Positions 51,007 through 62,921 of a stretch of 64,000 bases of DNA are shown here, piece by piece (positions within the stretch are counted from its first letter, which is position 1; every line of letters starts with the position of its first letter). The stretch is taken from assembly GCA_916610825.1 (NCBI GenBank), contig OU744449.1, positions 9,382,243 through 9,446,242 on the forward strand. Reading direction: 5' to 3'. The stretch is from Haliclystus octoradiatus (lineage: Eukaryota > Cnidaria > Staurozoa > Stauromedusae > Haliclystidae). The notes beneath the pieces were generated by a model, which did not search any database, was not told the DNA's origin, and saw nothing but the letters and a program-made list of their open reading frames with translations. The translations under genes were made by a program, and so were the position numbers.

Positions 51007-52521
51007 CAAGAACTACAGACATCCAGCTGAGGCAAAGTATAGCCTATAGATTGGTGTGTTCAAACAGTTCAATGTGTTGACTGTTAAAGTGAAGGGGAAA
51101 TCCCGATTTATAAAGGCTGCCAATGATTGATGTTTCAGAAAATAGATTTGGAGGTGAACGTAAAAATTATTGTAATACTTGCTAATAAACTGGTAGAAAC
51201 AGTAATTGAATTGTCTTCAAGCTGCTTTGATATAAAGCCACATGTATGAAAACGTGGAACGATCGATGCGGCCAACAAGTTGAAGTACAAACAATACAGC
51301 ATTTATATATGTCTCAAACGATTAAAAATAGCCCATTCATGACATCGTTATATCTTTTTTGACCAATGACAGGAAGCACTATTGCAGAATAGAAGCCAAA
51401 GATAAGACAGGATAATATGATTCACAATAGAGAATGACCGCAGTATAAATTGTCTACCAAATCAGACCAAATGCACTTTGCAAAATGTTAAAGTGATATG
51501 TGCGAACAGAACAATAGCGAAAATTGCGTTATTCTTGTTTTTGCCTCGCTGCACAATGAAGGGCGCGGGGCGAAACTGAAGTGACTGGCGCGGGGGCATC
51601 AGAAAGGTGTCTGGGTGGAATAACATAGTTCAAAATGAAAGGTAGAACAGTGGTCTGCTGTTCTACCAAGTTTACATTTTGACAATGAGACTGTGAGCAG
51701 GCTACGCATTACTTTCAAATTGTATTTCATAATGAAACAGAACTTGTCTTCCTGCTCTTTTTATTTAAATTTTTCGCTGGTTAAAGTGGTTAGATAGACT
51801 GTAGTGTGCAATGGACTGTTTATTAGCCAAACTAATGCATATTAAATGCTTAAAAATATTTTCGGGACACAATCAAATCATCATCAACCCAATATCTGTC
51901 ACGATATATTGACTTTAAAAATTATACAACATATAATATAGTCAATGTCAATACTTTTTTACAAGAAAAATGAAACAATATTATTAGTGTACGGTCAACT
52001 TTATACAATCATTAAATCGATTATTACAACAATATAGCATATATATATATGTAAACACTTTAATTTTGTATATCCAAAAGATGTTTAAATTTGTCATCGC
52101 AAAATTACCAAGCATCAATTCATAACTCCAACATCAGAAGATACCTCGAAATTTCAATCAATCAAATCAAACATAAATTTTATATATCACATTAACTTAA
52201 TTAGAAATATTTATTAGTTTTACATTTAATTTCAAAAACATATTTGTAGGCCTATATTTTAGCTGCCGGTAGAAATTTCATCAGTTATAGTATATTATCA
52301 TCCCTTCTTTTACATACGTTTTAATAACGCACTTGTAAACATTCTAAAAAATATTGAAATTATAAAGATAATTCAATGATTATCTCTAACGAGCATGTTT
52401 CAATACTTTAAAGAATATCATAAGCCACATGAAATAATGTGGAATAAATGTGTTTATAAATGAATATTTATATTTAATACATCTTACAAATTTGTATCAT
52501 AAAAATTATCCTCGCATGTAA
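51007..52521. other. Intergenic region between ORMDL and STRAD
   Basis: Contains the STRAD promoter side (51007 onward) and the ORMDL 3' flank. AT-rich, with no further gene recognised. No clear core promoter motif was identified. Confidence 0.5.
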
Positions 52522-55380
52522 TTAGTATTTATTGATACCAAATAATCGAACACGATAGAATTGAGGTAGTTTTGGTATAACAACAAAACATAAAGACGCA
52601 AAGTTGATAATAAAATGCTGGTAATTGTAATGTGAATAAGAGCTTGTCAATATGAACCTATTGGGAAAAAATAAAATATATGTTACACATGTCAATAAAA
52701 TTAAGTTCATAATTTTGAACTTAGTTAAAAAATATGACAAAAATCAAGTTTGATATAATCGATAAGGATTGTTTTAATTCAAATAGTACCCTGCGTGCCG
52801 ATTAAAACCTATCTTAACGAAAGTGTTTACTATGCACATTGCATTGTTTTGTTGTATTTCAACTTGTTGGCCGCATTGATCGCTCTCCGCTTTCATGCAT
52901 TCGACTTTGTATCAAAGCAGCTTGAAGACAATTACCGTTTCTATCGGTTTATTAGCAAGCATTACAATATTTTTTATTTTCACTTCCAAATTTTAGACTA
53001 CATCAATTTTTACATCAGAGAAACACTAACAATGAAACTATCATTATCATGACTATCATTTGTTTAAAAACTCACAGAAGCGGGACATTCAATGAGTTTT
53101 ATACCAAAAAGAGGGAAATAAAACAAAATGTGATATTATCAACAAATGGGGATATAAAGCAAGGTGGGATATTAACCAAGTTCGACTGTATCTAATCAGG
53201 GATGTTAAAGTTACCTTTGAAAAATAGTTAGTTACAGTTACCGCTACCTTAAAGAGAAAGTAACTAGTTATTTTCAGACGTTACTTTTCAGAAAAAGTAG
53301 CGGTTACTAGTTACAAGTTACTTTTAATTCGAAAGTAACTAGTTACAGTTACTTTTTCCGTTACTTTTTCTAAATAAATCTAAAAATATCCAACAGAAGC
53401 AATGAGAAATATATGAAATATTGAAATAATATTTATGTATTTTAATTTGTTAACTAATCAAATCAAATGCTCCTTTCGACAATAATAAATACCAAAACAA
53501 GCACCCGACGAATAATTCACAGCAATTCCTTTTATAGTGTTTTGAATGAACGGTCTAGTTATTCGATCCCCCTAATTAAGATGGAGGATTAGCTCAGGTG
53601 GCAGAGCAATCGAACTTCAGATTGGATCATTTTTGATCGACTGTGGTTCAAATCCCCCCAAGGTCAACTCAGCCTTGACTTTATCTCAAACATCAAATGA
53701 GTACCATCTGAGGATGGCGGATGGAATGGTCCAGAGGGAATTGCATTGTGAGTAGCTGCGGCGCATCGTTGCGCATTGACAATCAAGACCTGTCTGCCAT
53801 GAAATCTGTTGAAACTGATCTGCAGTGTCGCGGCTGAGATCAACAAAGAGCGTTTAAAATCATTGCTCTAAGCGAAAAAAGCCACTTATCTAGAAATAGA
53901 GGAGTGGTACGGGTGCTTTCAGTAGGGCGACACCGTCTACATTACTATACATTTAATTAAGAAAATCTGAAGTTAGCTCTATTTCAGGTTTAGTTGCTAT
54001 GACAATTAATTGATTGAACAGACAAGTCAGACATGAAACGCTCGTTGAATCACTTGAATATTATAAACTCGGAAATACAGGATTGGCAAAACAGAATGTT
54101 TACATCCCCGATTGTAATTTTTCTGATATCCAAATTAATGACAAGACTTCCCGCAGTTGCGGAAAACATTTGTTTGTGTTTTATTGTTCTTGGATGGTAA
54201 CAATAAGAACAACATTTTTTGGTTAAGCAAAACACAATGGCGATCGAGAAGCTGCTAACTTTCAGCACTCTATTGTGAAAAAAGTAACGAAAGAAAAGCG
54301 AAAATGTAGTGAAAAAGTAACGAGTAATCGTTACTATATTTTTAATCCTAAATGTAACTAGTTACAAGTAGAAGTTACTTTTACAAAAAAGTAACTAGTT
54401 ACAAGTAGAAGTTACTAAAAAGTAACGATTACAAGTAACGTCGTTACTTTTGTAATCGTTATTAACATCCCTGTATCTAATAAATAACATTGTGTAATAA
54501 CGCATGCTATAGAGTAAATTATCCGCTACACTGGTAAGTTTTGTATTTTACAATTATTTAAATCATCATGATATAACGACAAACTCAACGAGATTCGAGA
54601 GTGCAGCAATAAAATCCCTTAAGAAATTATTAGGTCTAAACTGAAAAAGCTACCATGTATGCATGTCCCAAGTCCCCTGATGGGATTGTGGCCATTTAGC
54701 TCCTGTCAGTGTCCCCCACTATTAAAATTCAGAAAACATTAATCAAGTCTGCTTCAACCTTCAATCATAGTTCATAATGACATTGGAGATTTAAGTCTAA
54801 CCGTTGCAATAATCAGAATAATTAAACTTACAGTATTACTGGTGCAAGTGTAAGAAATTTTCTTGTTGTTGTAAACATTTCCCCTTTGTCGATCTGTTCC
54901 CAGTGTGTGAGTTTTCTAGATTCTCCTTGGTCAAAAGTTTGGAATGGTGCACCTTTCAGATGATGTAACAATATATAATTACCCTGCCAAATAAAAATAG
55001 AAATTAATCTTCAAATAAAATGATGTTAATTATACCAGTTAGTTGTGACAATTATAGCTTCTTGGAGTGCTATAATGAATTTAATGTAGGGTATATCGAT
55101 CATCTCTTGAGAATGAACTGTCAAAGTAAACTAGCTTAATATAATTGAAAATTATAATAAAATAAATATTAGTATCATATGCAAATAGTAAAAGGATTAT
55201 ACTTACAATGTTATGTATAACATTTGTGAGTGTCCAGGCTGTAGCTGTATCAAAGAAAGGAACACTCAAAAGACAGAGATGCATAAACGCGACAAGAATT
55301 ATGTAAGTCAGCCAAGCTCCTTTGCTGTCCATCCATGTTTCATTCGGATTCTCACCACTGTGCGCAGTCCCAACTTCCAT
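52522..55380 (-). CDS. ORMDL: ORMDL sphingolipid biosynthesis regulator, three exons
   Basis: Exons on the minus strand: 55207-55380, 54832-54983, 52522-52657; all GT-AG with joining phases, 462 nt in all. The 153-aa product equals the usual ORMDL length. It begins [13 protein letters not shown], keeping the Asn13 that contacts ceramide in the known complex, has [17 protein letters not shown] and [14 protein letters not shown], and ends in the family signature [15 protein letters not shown] proteins are small ER membrane proteins that bind serine palmitoyltransferase and restrain sphingolipid synthesis according to ceramide level. Hydrophobic segments are visible at about 22-44, 50-65 and 100-140. 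The second intron (52658-54831) carries a hAT-type element. The start is the only in-frame ATG giving the family N-terminus. Confidence 0.96.
53197..54473. mobile_element. hAT-type non-autonomous element in the ORMDL intron
   Basis: 1277 bp with ends CAGGGATGTTAA and TTAACATCCCTG and a perfect 8-bp target duplication TATCTAAT (53189-53196 and 54474-54481). Subterminal regions are packed with GTAACTAGTTAC-type palindromes on both sides. No transposase frame seen. Confidence 0.9.
53586..53890 (+). mobile_element. tRNA-derived SINE-like sequence nested in the hAT element
   Basis: The head looks like a tRNA: GGATTAGCTCAGGTGGCAG (A box) at 53586 and GGTTCAAATCC (B box) at 53645-53655. The anticodon arm is irregular and the sequence runs on as a unique body, so it is a SINE and not a tRNA gene. 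The 3' end is uncertain. Confidence 0.65.
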
Positions 55381-55960
55381 AGCAAACGTTTATAATACGC
55401 CTAAACAGTATCAGAAATGCAATGTGAAATATTGATTAACAATTTGTCAAGATAAAATGAAATAAAGTTAGATATTGCGAGATTTCTAACAACAGGTCCT
55501 CCTTCTGTCTTTGACGTCGTTTAATACCTCACTTTCATTTTCACAGCCTCGCAAACTTCTGGTACGATCGATCAACTATCGGATGTATCGGATATCACGT
55601 ACAATTCTGTACACGACCGTCGGCGATTTTATATTTTCCGTGACAAGCTGTCAACAGTAAAATAGACAATCCCATGATAATTAGATGACAATAGAATCTT
55701 GCGAAACAAAGTGGTAAATCTTACACATATGTACAGATTTAGAAAACATTCATAAGACATGTCCATTTGCGAATTGCGATCAACGATAAATTGAACTTCA
55801 ACAGCGACGTTAAAGAAGAATCCTAAAAAGGTCAGCAGAAAGTATAATTGTATAATCTATTGATAGCATTTCTGAACAAGTTACTCTCTAATGTGTAATA
55901 ATATTGAACATTTGTAGACTGCTGCTCGCTGATTGATCTTTGTACGGTATTTTGATCAAG
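55381..55960. other. Upstream region of ORMDL
   Basis: 5' flank of ORMDL. Moderately GC-richer around 55495-55640; no gene recognised. Confidence 0.4.
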
Positions 55961-57208
55961 TAGGGGAGAGCGGGGTGAAATGGAACGGGGGTGAATCGGA
56001 ATACACAACTTCTAAAGACTCAAAAATTACAAAATTGCAGCAGAACATTGTTCTTATATAGTCTAAACATTGTGTAAAGTTTCATTTCGATACATAAAGT
56101 AAATAAAATATTATAAGCCTTTGAAAATTTGTACGCGCGATGCAAGTCATTCGCTTTTCACATCGCGTTTGATTTTATTTTCATTTCTTCACGCATCAGG
56201 TGTTATTGCATACCATTGTGTAGAGAATTTCCGTGTTATGACGTAGGCAGTTGTCATTTTTGTCTTTTCCAACAAACTTTCTAGTAAATAGTGTTTATGT
56301 TGCAAGATTCACGATGGGGTTGAATGGAACACGGCGGGAAACATTTCAATCACAGTCTGGCTTCACACTGCTTTGCTTTGTTTTTGCTCCGCCTTTGATT
56401 TCACACCAAGAAGAAATCATTCAAATTAATCCATTAAATTGGTTCAATTGCCTCTTTTCATTAGTAAATAGCCTTGTATTATTTCTCTGAACCATTGATC
56501 TTTTTATTGTTTTATTTTCAACGTAAAATTAATGAGTTTGTATTGTCTTGTTTTGACTTATTATTTCCTTCGTGAATCAGTGTGAATTATAATGTAAACA
56601 AAACATTTGCATGAGCGGTTTCTCTGAATTTGACACCTTCGGAAGGAAAGCGACTTTGTCGAAGGACTGCATGAAATTAAATGTTGTTTTATTCATATTA
56701 TATTGGTTAAATCTAATTAAAACCCATTTGAATGATTAACCTTACTCATATTCTCTCAATTATAACTGAAATTTGAAAAATTATACTAGTACGGGAAAAT
56801 GTTATCGTGTTTTACAGAGACGCAATTTTTTGAATGGAAAATAATAACCTTATAAATTTATATTTGGAAGTAAGTTTCTTTATCTATCTAATTTATTATT
56901 GTTGATATCAATTTTTAAAGGCTCAATAGCTATGATACTCAATTTATTTGAACAAATTCGATGAAATAATGGTAAATTTGTGGTCATTCCGTTTCACCCC
57001 ACATTTTCGCAAAATCGCGGTTTGAAAAAATGTCATTCTTCCTTTAAACATTGTTTCAACTTTGATTTGACAATATTCAGGTATTTTGCATTATAAACTT
57101 CAGACAATTTCCTACACATCGATACCAAAATTGTGAGTTTTGCGTGAGCCGTTTTGGAGCAATAATTTTTTTAAGAAAATTTGTTCCAATTCACCCCGCT
57201 CTCCCCTA
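55961..57208. mobile_element. 1.25-kb TIR element (GGGGAGAGCGGGGTGAA family)
   Basis: Inverted ends of about 26 bp (TAGGGGAGAGCGGGGTGAA at 55961 and its complement ending at 57208) with one mismatch; a further internal TTTCACCCC lies near 56993. TA at each end may be a 2-bp target duplication or part of the TIR. No transposase recognised; the frame at 56251-56490 looks spurious. Non-autonomous DNA transposon. Confidence 0.8.
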
Positions 57209-57718
57209 CTTTTTCATGTTTCCTCTGCGACATTGCGACTGGTAAGGGTTTAGGCTATACTTGGGTACTGTACCATAAGATGAAATCTCGTCAAATTATT
57301 AGTTTGAACAAAGAGCATAACTTTGAACAGTGGTTGATATATATATAAGATATTTTGATAAATTTTCAGTACTTAATTTATCAGTTAAGGTACGTACAGA
57401 TTTAGAGGAGCAAATATTTAGAGGTAATTGGTTATAAATATGTATGCAACGTAACCCAAATAAGTTACGATACCCATCTAGATGTAAAGTAGGCATTCCA
57501 TGACTGGTAATCTTCCATGACTGTAAATTTGAAATATTGAATTTTCATCAGTCTACGAAGTTAATATTATGATTTTAAAGCAAAGAATTAAATCAAAATG
57601 GAAACATCTATTTTGCAAGTTATCGAGATTTAAATTTACTAGACGTTCATGATCTTAAATTAGAGATAATTGACAGGTTATTAATGGAAAGATGAAACTT
57701 CTACTTCAATAAAACCTA
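57209..57718. other. AT-rich intergenic DNA
   Basis: A short minus-strand frame (57299-57496) has weak resemblance to the end of LINE ORF2s (LFGLRCIHIYNQLP, NICSSKSVRTL); otherwise nothing recognised. Confidence 0.4.
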
Positions 57719-58381
57719 TAATATTGTTTATATAGCGATGATAGGATAGTAATGAACGTTTAGTATTGATTAATTTGTGCTATTTATTAGAATCATGCCG
57801 CTGAGGATCCAAAATTAGTTTTGTATAAAAAAGATGTCACTAATTACTAGTTCATGAAATAGATGTCGACACGTTGGATAACCAATACTATCATTCATTC
57901 CCTGGACGGCAAGAATTATATTTTTTATTTGCCTTCATAGTAAATTCCCCATACCTGAAAATGATCTGTCCTGCTTGGTAGACAGACGGTAGAATTCATA
58001 ATCCATTTCACCCCTAAATAATATTGTTTATATAGCGATGATAGGATAGTAATGAACGTTTAGTATTGATTAATTTGTGCTATTTATTAGCATCATGCCG
58101 CTGAGGATCCAAAATTAGTTTTCTATAAAAAAGATGTCACTAATTACTAATTATTAGCATCATGCCGCTGAGGATCCAAAATTAGTTTTCTATAAAAAGA
58201 TGTCACTAATTACTAGTTCATGAAATAGATGTCGACACGTTGGATAACCAATACTATCATTCATTCCCTGGAGGGCAAGAATTATATTTTTTATTTGCCT
58301 TTATAGTAAATTCCCCATACCTGAAAATGATCTGTCCTGCTTGGTAGACAGACGGTAGAATTCATAATCCACTTCACCCCT
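57719..58381. repeat. 300-bp direct tandem duplication with a nested 60-bp duplication
   Basis: 57721 onward repeats at 58021 with few differences. The second unit contains an extra internal copy of the segment holding GCCGCTGAGGATCC (58087 and 58164). It lies 350-1000 bp upstream of the transporter start codon. Confidence 0.9.
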
Positions 58382-58601
58382 ATAACGCACATAGTAATAG
58401 ACGTATGACAATCGAGCGTGAATAATTTTAGAATATACTTGAAGGATATGGAACGTCAATAGACTCAATATTCCCTCGCTTTCCATGATGCATTTTCCAA
58501 CTGTTTCCTCCACTAGCCCCTTATTTTTGGGATGTGCATGCCACGCCCATTTCCCATTGTACTATTTAGCGACATTGTGTATAAAGTGCTGCAATGGTTA
58601 G

Positions 58602-58632
<31 letters not shown>

Positions 58633-58730
58633 CATCGTGAAAAAATCATGGTTTCTCTTCTTTGTTGAAGTCATTGAATGCAGTATCTTAATTTATACTG
58701 ATCATTTTGCAGCCTTCAAAGTCAACTGGC

Positions 58731-60392
58731 ATGGATGGAACTGAAGCAATCACCATAGTTACTCATCCGTTACCATCTATCACAGAAGGTGAGCTTTTAG
58801 ATGTCACGTCCAATGATCTATCGCATTATCCACCAACTCTTTGCAATGATAACGAGACTGAAGCTATCGATGAAAGAACTCCACTTATTGACGATGCCGC
58901 ATCGGATTGTTTTAGTAGATCATATGGTGATCAATCTATCTCATCGCGTATGACAGGAATAAGTGGATACAATGATGATACAAGTGATCTAGAAGCATCA
59001 TATATGACTGATTATCAAGCATCAATTTTTATGCCATCTATATTATTATCATCGGCGTATTCTACGCGTTTTCGTCGGTCAACCGACGTAAGTGGTGGGG
59101 GACGCCGTCATACTTTATCATCAGTCGGCCAAAGTCGTTCAATTATGGTGTCTCTATTAGAGAAATTATCAGATGATCGTGGTTCATCATTGATACTTGC
59201 TATTTGGAATATATTACCTTCGTTACTTGGTAGTGCATTATTCTCATTTCCATACGCGTTAGCACATGGTGGCTATGTGGTATTGGGGGCTATTATTTTA
59301 TTGTCTATATTAACTGGAATTACATCAATAATGGTTATCGATTGTCTATATGAAGTATCACCGAAGAGTCGAGTGAGAAAAAGAGTACGCGTGGATTACT
59401 TAGATATAGCACATAGCATTTGGGGAAAACGTGGTGCACTAATTATAAAATATACATTACTTGTCTACTTTTTTGCGGTTAATGTTGCTAATATTGTGTT
59501 ATTGGGTAAAAGCGTTTATAAACTTTTACATCCTTATGTCTCATTTTCACAAATGGTTACAACGTGTATTTTTTCAATTACAGTTTTACCAACTTTATTC
59601 GTCACCAGGCTTTCTGTTATGGCATATCTAAGTATGACAGCTGTATTTGCAATATTAATTGGTTTCGCATCTGCTATTGGTATATTTATACAAAGATACC
59701 CATTCTGGTCTGATAATTTATATTCCTTACCAATAGTTGAACCAAATGGTCTACCTTTAGCACTTAGTGTATTATTATATTCATTTTTACCACATCCTAT
59801 TATTACACAAGTTGAAGGTTCGATGAGAAATCCAAAACAATTTCCTAAAGCAATGTGTATATCATTAATTATATCATCATTATTAAAAATAGCTGTTACT
59901 CTATTGGGCGCATTAAGTTTCGGATTAACAACACAACAGCTTATATCATTTGATGTTGCATCGAGTTCAAAGATTGGTGGTCTGGTTATAACTATATCAA
60001 TATGTATTTTATCAATATTTTCATATCCATTAAATATTTTTATCATATGTGATACATTTGATATGACATTCATACCTGATCGTTTTCCAAATATGAAACG
60101 TAATTGTAAATATCATTTTTTATGGATTCTATTAACAAGACCTATATTTATATTATGTACATTAGGCCCAGCTTTATTTTTACATAATTTTTCTTTATTG
60201 GTTGGTGTGATTGGTAGTATTGTTGCTACTACATTTAGTTTTATTTTACCATGTTATTTTCATTTGAAATTAAAATGGAATCATTTAAAAGTATGGCAAA
60301 TTACTATGGATGTATTTATTATGATGGCTGGTACAGTGATTGGATTGGCTGGCTTGTTTGTATCTATGAAAGGACTAATACTGTCATCTTAA
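58731..60392 (+). CDS. AAAP-family amino acid transporter, SLC32/VIAAT-like
   Basis: The ATG at 58731 gives 553 aa; a polypyrimidine stretch and AG acceptor (about 58711) precede it, so a 5' UTR exon probably lies upstream. The whole coding region is one exon. About 150 residues of polar, acidic cytosolic N-terminus are followed by roughly ten membrane segments. The first conserved one, AIWNILPSLLGSALFSFPYA, then LAHGGY, is typical of the AAAP/SLC32-36-38 families, and LYSFLPHPIITQVEGSMRNP matches the SYTSQIFLPSLEGNM position of vesicular GABA/glycine carriers. Proton-coupled amino acid transport across vesicle or cell membrane is the expected role. Whether it is a true VIAAT or a lineage-specific relative cannot be told here. 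AATAAA at 60572-60577. Confidence 0.82.
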   Translation: MDGTEAITIVTHPLPSITEGELLDVTSNDLSHYPPTLCNDNETEAIDERTPLIDDAASDCFSRSYGDQSISSRMTGISGYNDDTSDLEASYMTDYQASIFMPSILLSSAYSTRFRRSTDVSGGGRRHTLSSVGQSRSIMVSLLEKLSDDRGSSLILAIWNILPSLLGSALFSFPYALAHGGYVVLGAIILLSILTGITSIMVIDCLYEVSPKSRVRKRVRVDYLDIAHSIWGKRGALIIKYTLLVYFFAVNVANIVLLGKSVYKLLHPYVSFSQMVTTCIFSITVLPTLFVTRLSVMAYLSMTAVFAILIGFASAIGIFIQRYPFWSDNLYSLPIVEPNGLPLALSVLLYSFLPHPIITQVEGSMRNPKQFPKAMCISLIISSLLKIAVTLLGALSFGLTTQQLISFDVASSSKIGGLVITISICILSIFSYPLNIFIICDTFDMTFIPDRFPNMKRNCKYHFLWILLTRPIFILCTLGPALFLHNFSLLVGVIGSIVATTFSFILPCYFHLKLKWNHLKVWQITMDVFIMMAGTVIGLAGLFVSMKGLILSS

Positions 60393-60407
60393 ATATAGTG
60401 AAATGAT

Positions 60408-60499
60408 TGTAGTAGATTAAATATTAACCAGCCTCATTATGAAATAGTCGATATTAGACCATCCTCCTTTTGAGGCTGGTTAATATTTAATCTACTACA
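60408..60499 (+). repeat. Perfect 29-bp hairpin just after the transporter stop codon
   Basis: Arms 60408-60436 and 60471-60499 are perfect inverted copies (core TTAACCAGCCTCA) with a 34-nt loop, beginning 16 nt after the stop, so inside the 3' UTR. Could be a regulatory RNA hairpin or a tiny foldback insertion. Confidence 0.85.
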
Positions 60500-60855
60500 G
60501 TACATGATCATTATAATAATTATATTTTAAAACGACGATATTATTACATCATTCACATGAATTGATTAATTAATAAAATTGAACATATTTATCACATATA
60601 TTGTTTGGCTGTTTTTATTTCGTCGTATTGTCAATCATATACTGATATTTTCAATATGGTAATTTGTTTGACAAGTAACGAGTTTCACGCCTTCGCGTAA
60701 AAAGTATCTGTGATATAATTTATAATTTGAAATACTGTATTATCATATATTTGGGGAGCGATGTATTAACGATATTTTAAATGTGTCACAAGTTTAACTG
60801 CATAAATATTCAGAAATTAAAATTCCAAGAAGATTTCATATTTCCCATACCCCTT

Positions 60856-60891
<36 letters not shown>

Positions 60892-61279
60892 TACCCCTCT
60901 TATTTATTCAATCGCCACCGCAGGCGCAGACCATCATATCTACAAAATACCTGTGATTATGTGATACTCTGACTTTACTTGATGGTCCGATAAAATCAAG
61001 GCTGAGTTTGTCATTAGGGTTACCTGATTAGTTAGGTCACTATGGTGGCATCCATTCATCATCTATATAATTGAAAAGGACAAAGAGATACTGCATGTCG
61101 ATCCATATAGCTTATAAAGACACAGAACGGTTAGGATGCTCTACGGTCGTGGCCCTATTCAGAATCGACTCCATTCGCAATTCCTGGGAATGCCATCACT
61201 GTCATGCCAATTTAATTCTTCAAACGCAGCTAGCCTGCGTGCAGACTAAAACCTATCTTGTCGAATTAGCTCACTTCCC
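60500..61279. other. Transporter 3' flank with (TTTA)n
   Basis: Poly(A) signal at 60572, a half PLE-end motif (GAGTTTCACGCC near 60690) and a (TTTA)n run at about 60855-60892. No gene recognised. Confidence 0.5.
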
Positions 61280-61910
61280 GTAGTAACATTTCATCATTGT
61301 TTTACAAACAATTTAAACAAATAAGTTAAATTTCTAACAACATAATTTAATATTCTTCATACTGTACGATATATAGTATGGTCAAATCAAATGATATGAT
61401 ATATCATAGTCACTAGAATATATTCTGTATATTCTATATATTTCTAGTGACTATGGCTATATTTATTTTTTAAATCAGATGGAAAGCATTTTATCAGCCA
61501 TGACACAATGCACGGAAATTAACGACGATTGTTGTTCTGCACTCCACGTGCCCAGCTGCACATCATGTAATATAATATGGTCAAATATGCTATATTACTT
61601 TAACTATTACACTTTCACGAAGATATGTTTTAGTCTGCAAGCAGGCTGTACGCAGCCGGCATGCCCCGCCCACTTTCCGTAGTAACATTTCATTGTTTTA
61701 CAAACAATTTAAACAAATAAGTTAAATTTCTAAAAATATGATTTAATAGTTTTCATTCTGTACGATATATAGTATGGTCAAATCAAATGATATGCTATAT
61801 CTATTTTTTAAATCAGATGAAAAGCATTATCAGCCATGACACAATGCACGGAAATTAACGACGATTGTTGTTCTGCACTCCACGTGTCCAGCTGCACATC
61901 ATGTAAAATC
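61280..61910. repeat. About 400-bp-period direct duplication
   Basis: Blocks at 61280-61405 and 61458-61575 recur at 61680-61905 ('gtacgatatatagtatgg', 'cagccatgacacaatgcac'). The first copy has an extra palindrome of about 50 bp (61405-61455, CATAGTCACTAGA at one end and its complement at the other) absent from the second. Confidence 0.8.
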
Positions 61911-62172
61911 TGCGGGTTCTTTGAATTTGAACATAATCTGAATTAAGTTCTGAACGAAGACAACAAGTGCGTTACTCCTATTCGACCGCTTGGTACATCT
62001 TCTGCTACCCACTTTCCACCAGAAAATAATATCCAAAATTATTAGCGTAGTAAGTATTGCTGTGTAATGGATTAATTGGATATGAATTATTATTAATTTT
62101 ACGTGATATCTACTTTACGTTGCTAAACACATGCCACTTTTGATTTTGTAGACTTCGAACGAAATTTGCAAA
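61911..62172 (+). other. Upstream region of the universal stress protein gene
   Basis: 5' flank and probable UTR, with no motif I can name. A pyrimidine-rich stretch followed by AG at about 62151 could be a splice acceptor just before the first coding exon. Confidence 0.35.
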
Positions 62173-62239
62173 ATGTCTACGACTAGAATTGTCATGGTTG
62201 CACTCGATGCAAGTAAGAACAGTGAAAAAGCATTTGAAT
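62173..62239 (+). CDS. Universal stress protein, first coding exon (partial)
   Basis: The 67-nt exon encodes MSTTRIVMVALDASKNSEKAFE plus the first base of a codon, then a consensus donor GTAAGT at 62240. The pattern of a hydrophobic first strand, then ALDxSxxSExAFxW is the N-terminus of UspA-fold proteins, nucleotide-binding stress proteins of the cytosol common in invertebrates. Further exons were not found before 64000 and presumably lie beyond the window. Confidence 0.7.
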
Positions 62240-62921
62240 GTAAGTCAACGGCTCACAAATACTGTTTATTTATGAAAGGGTTATCGGAGAAGCTTTCCAA
62301 ACTTGTAAAATGCTGTTGTTCACAGTGCGGAGCTATGTGGTGGGCAAACTTCAACAAATTCTGATGTGAAGGCCTATTGCAAATTCTTGTGAGCTCCTGC
62401 TTTATTTACATAAAATTAGTAAAATCCAAGAATACAAGCTGGACAAAAAAGTCGAAAAATGAATAAAGATATTAATGATTCATATGAAATAATTTTTGAA
62501 CTATTAATTTGAAAATGTAGGCATATCAATGTTTTTCGAAGCTGTTGTTCAATGAATAATTAATGTTTTTCACAACAGACTCACAACTGCTGATTTCTAA
62601 ATTTGTAAAATTAAAATCTGTTTCATAAGAACTTGCAAGAGGCTAGGAATTTGATACTAGGCTACAGTCTGCGTCTCATGGAGCTTTGGTATAAAAGTTG
62701 TAAATAAAATAGTCTGCTTAGTTATAGGCCTAAATAATTCCCAGGAAAACAGTGAAACATAAAGTTTGATTAAAAATATATAGGAAAATGCAAAAGTGTA
62801 GACCAATACAATTTATAGTTACTTGCCGCATGAAGACCATGAAAAACACCCTCTGGAAGAAGTGTCAGGTCTTAAACGTGGTCTTACAGGTCTTACGCTT
62901 CGTTTACCCGAGTGTAAAAAC
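62240..62921. other. Intron of the stress protein gene, left part
   Basis: AT-rich, no features recognised up to the MITE insertion. GTAAAAAC at 62914-62921 is the MITE target duplicate. Confidence 0.45.

Noticed and set aside
52795..53052. 85-aa frame in the ORMDL intron
   Set aside because: No recognisable domain, low-complexity aromatic composition, no coding support.
53586..53660. tRNA gene
   Set aside because: A and B boxes are present but the anticodon arm and acceptor stem do not fold and the sequence continues as a SINE body.
59534..60073. Minus-strand 179-aa frame
   Set aside because: Shadow of the SLC32-like coding exon, with no domain of its own.
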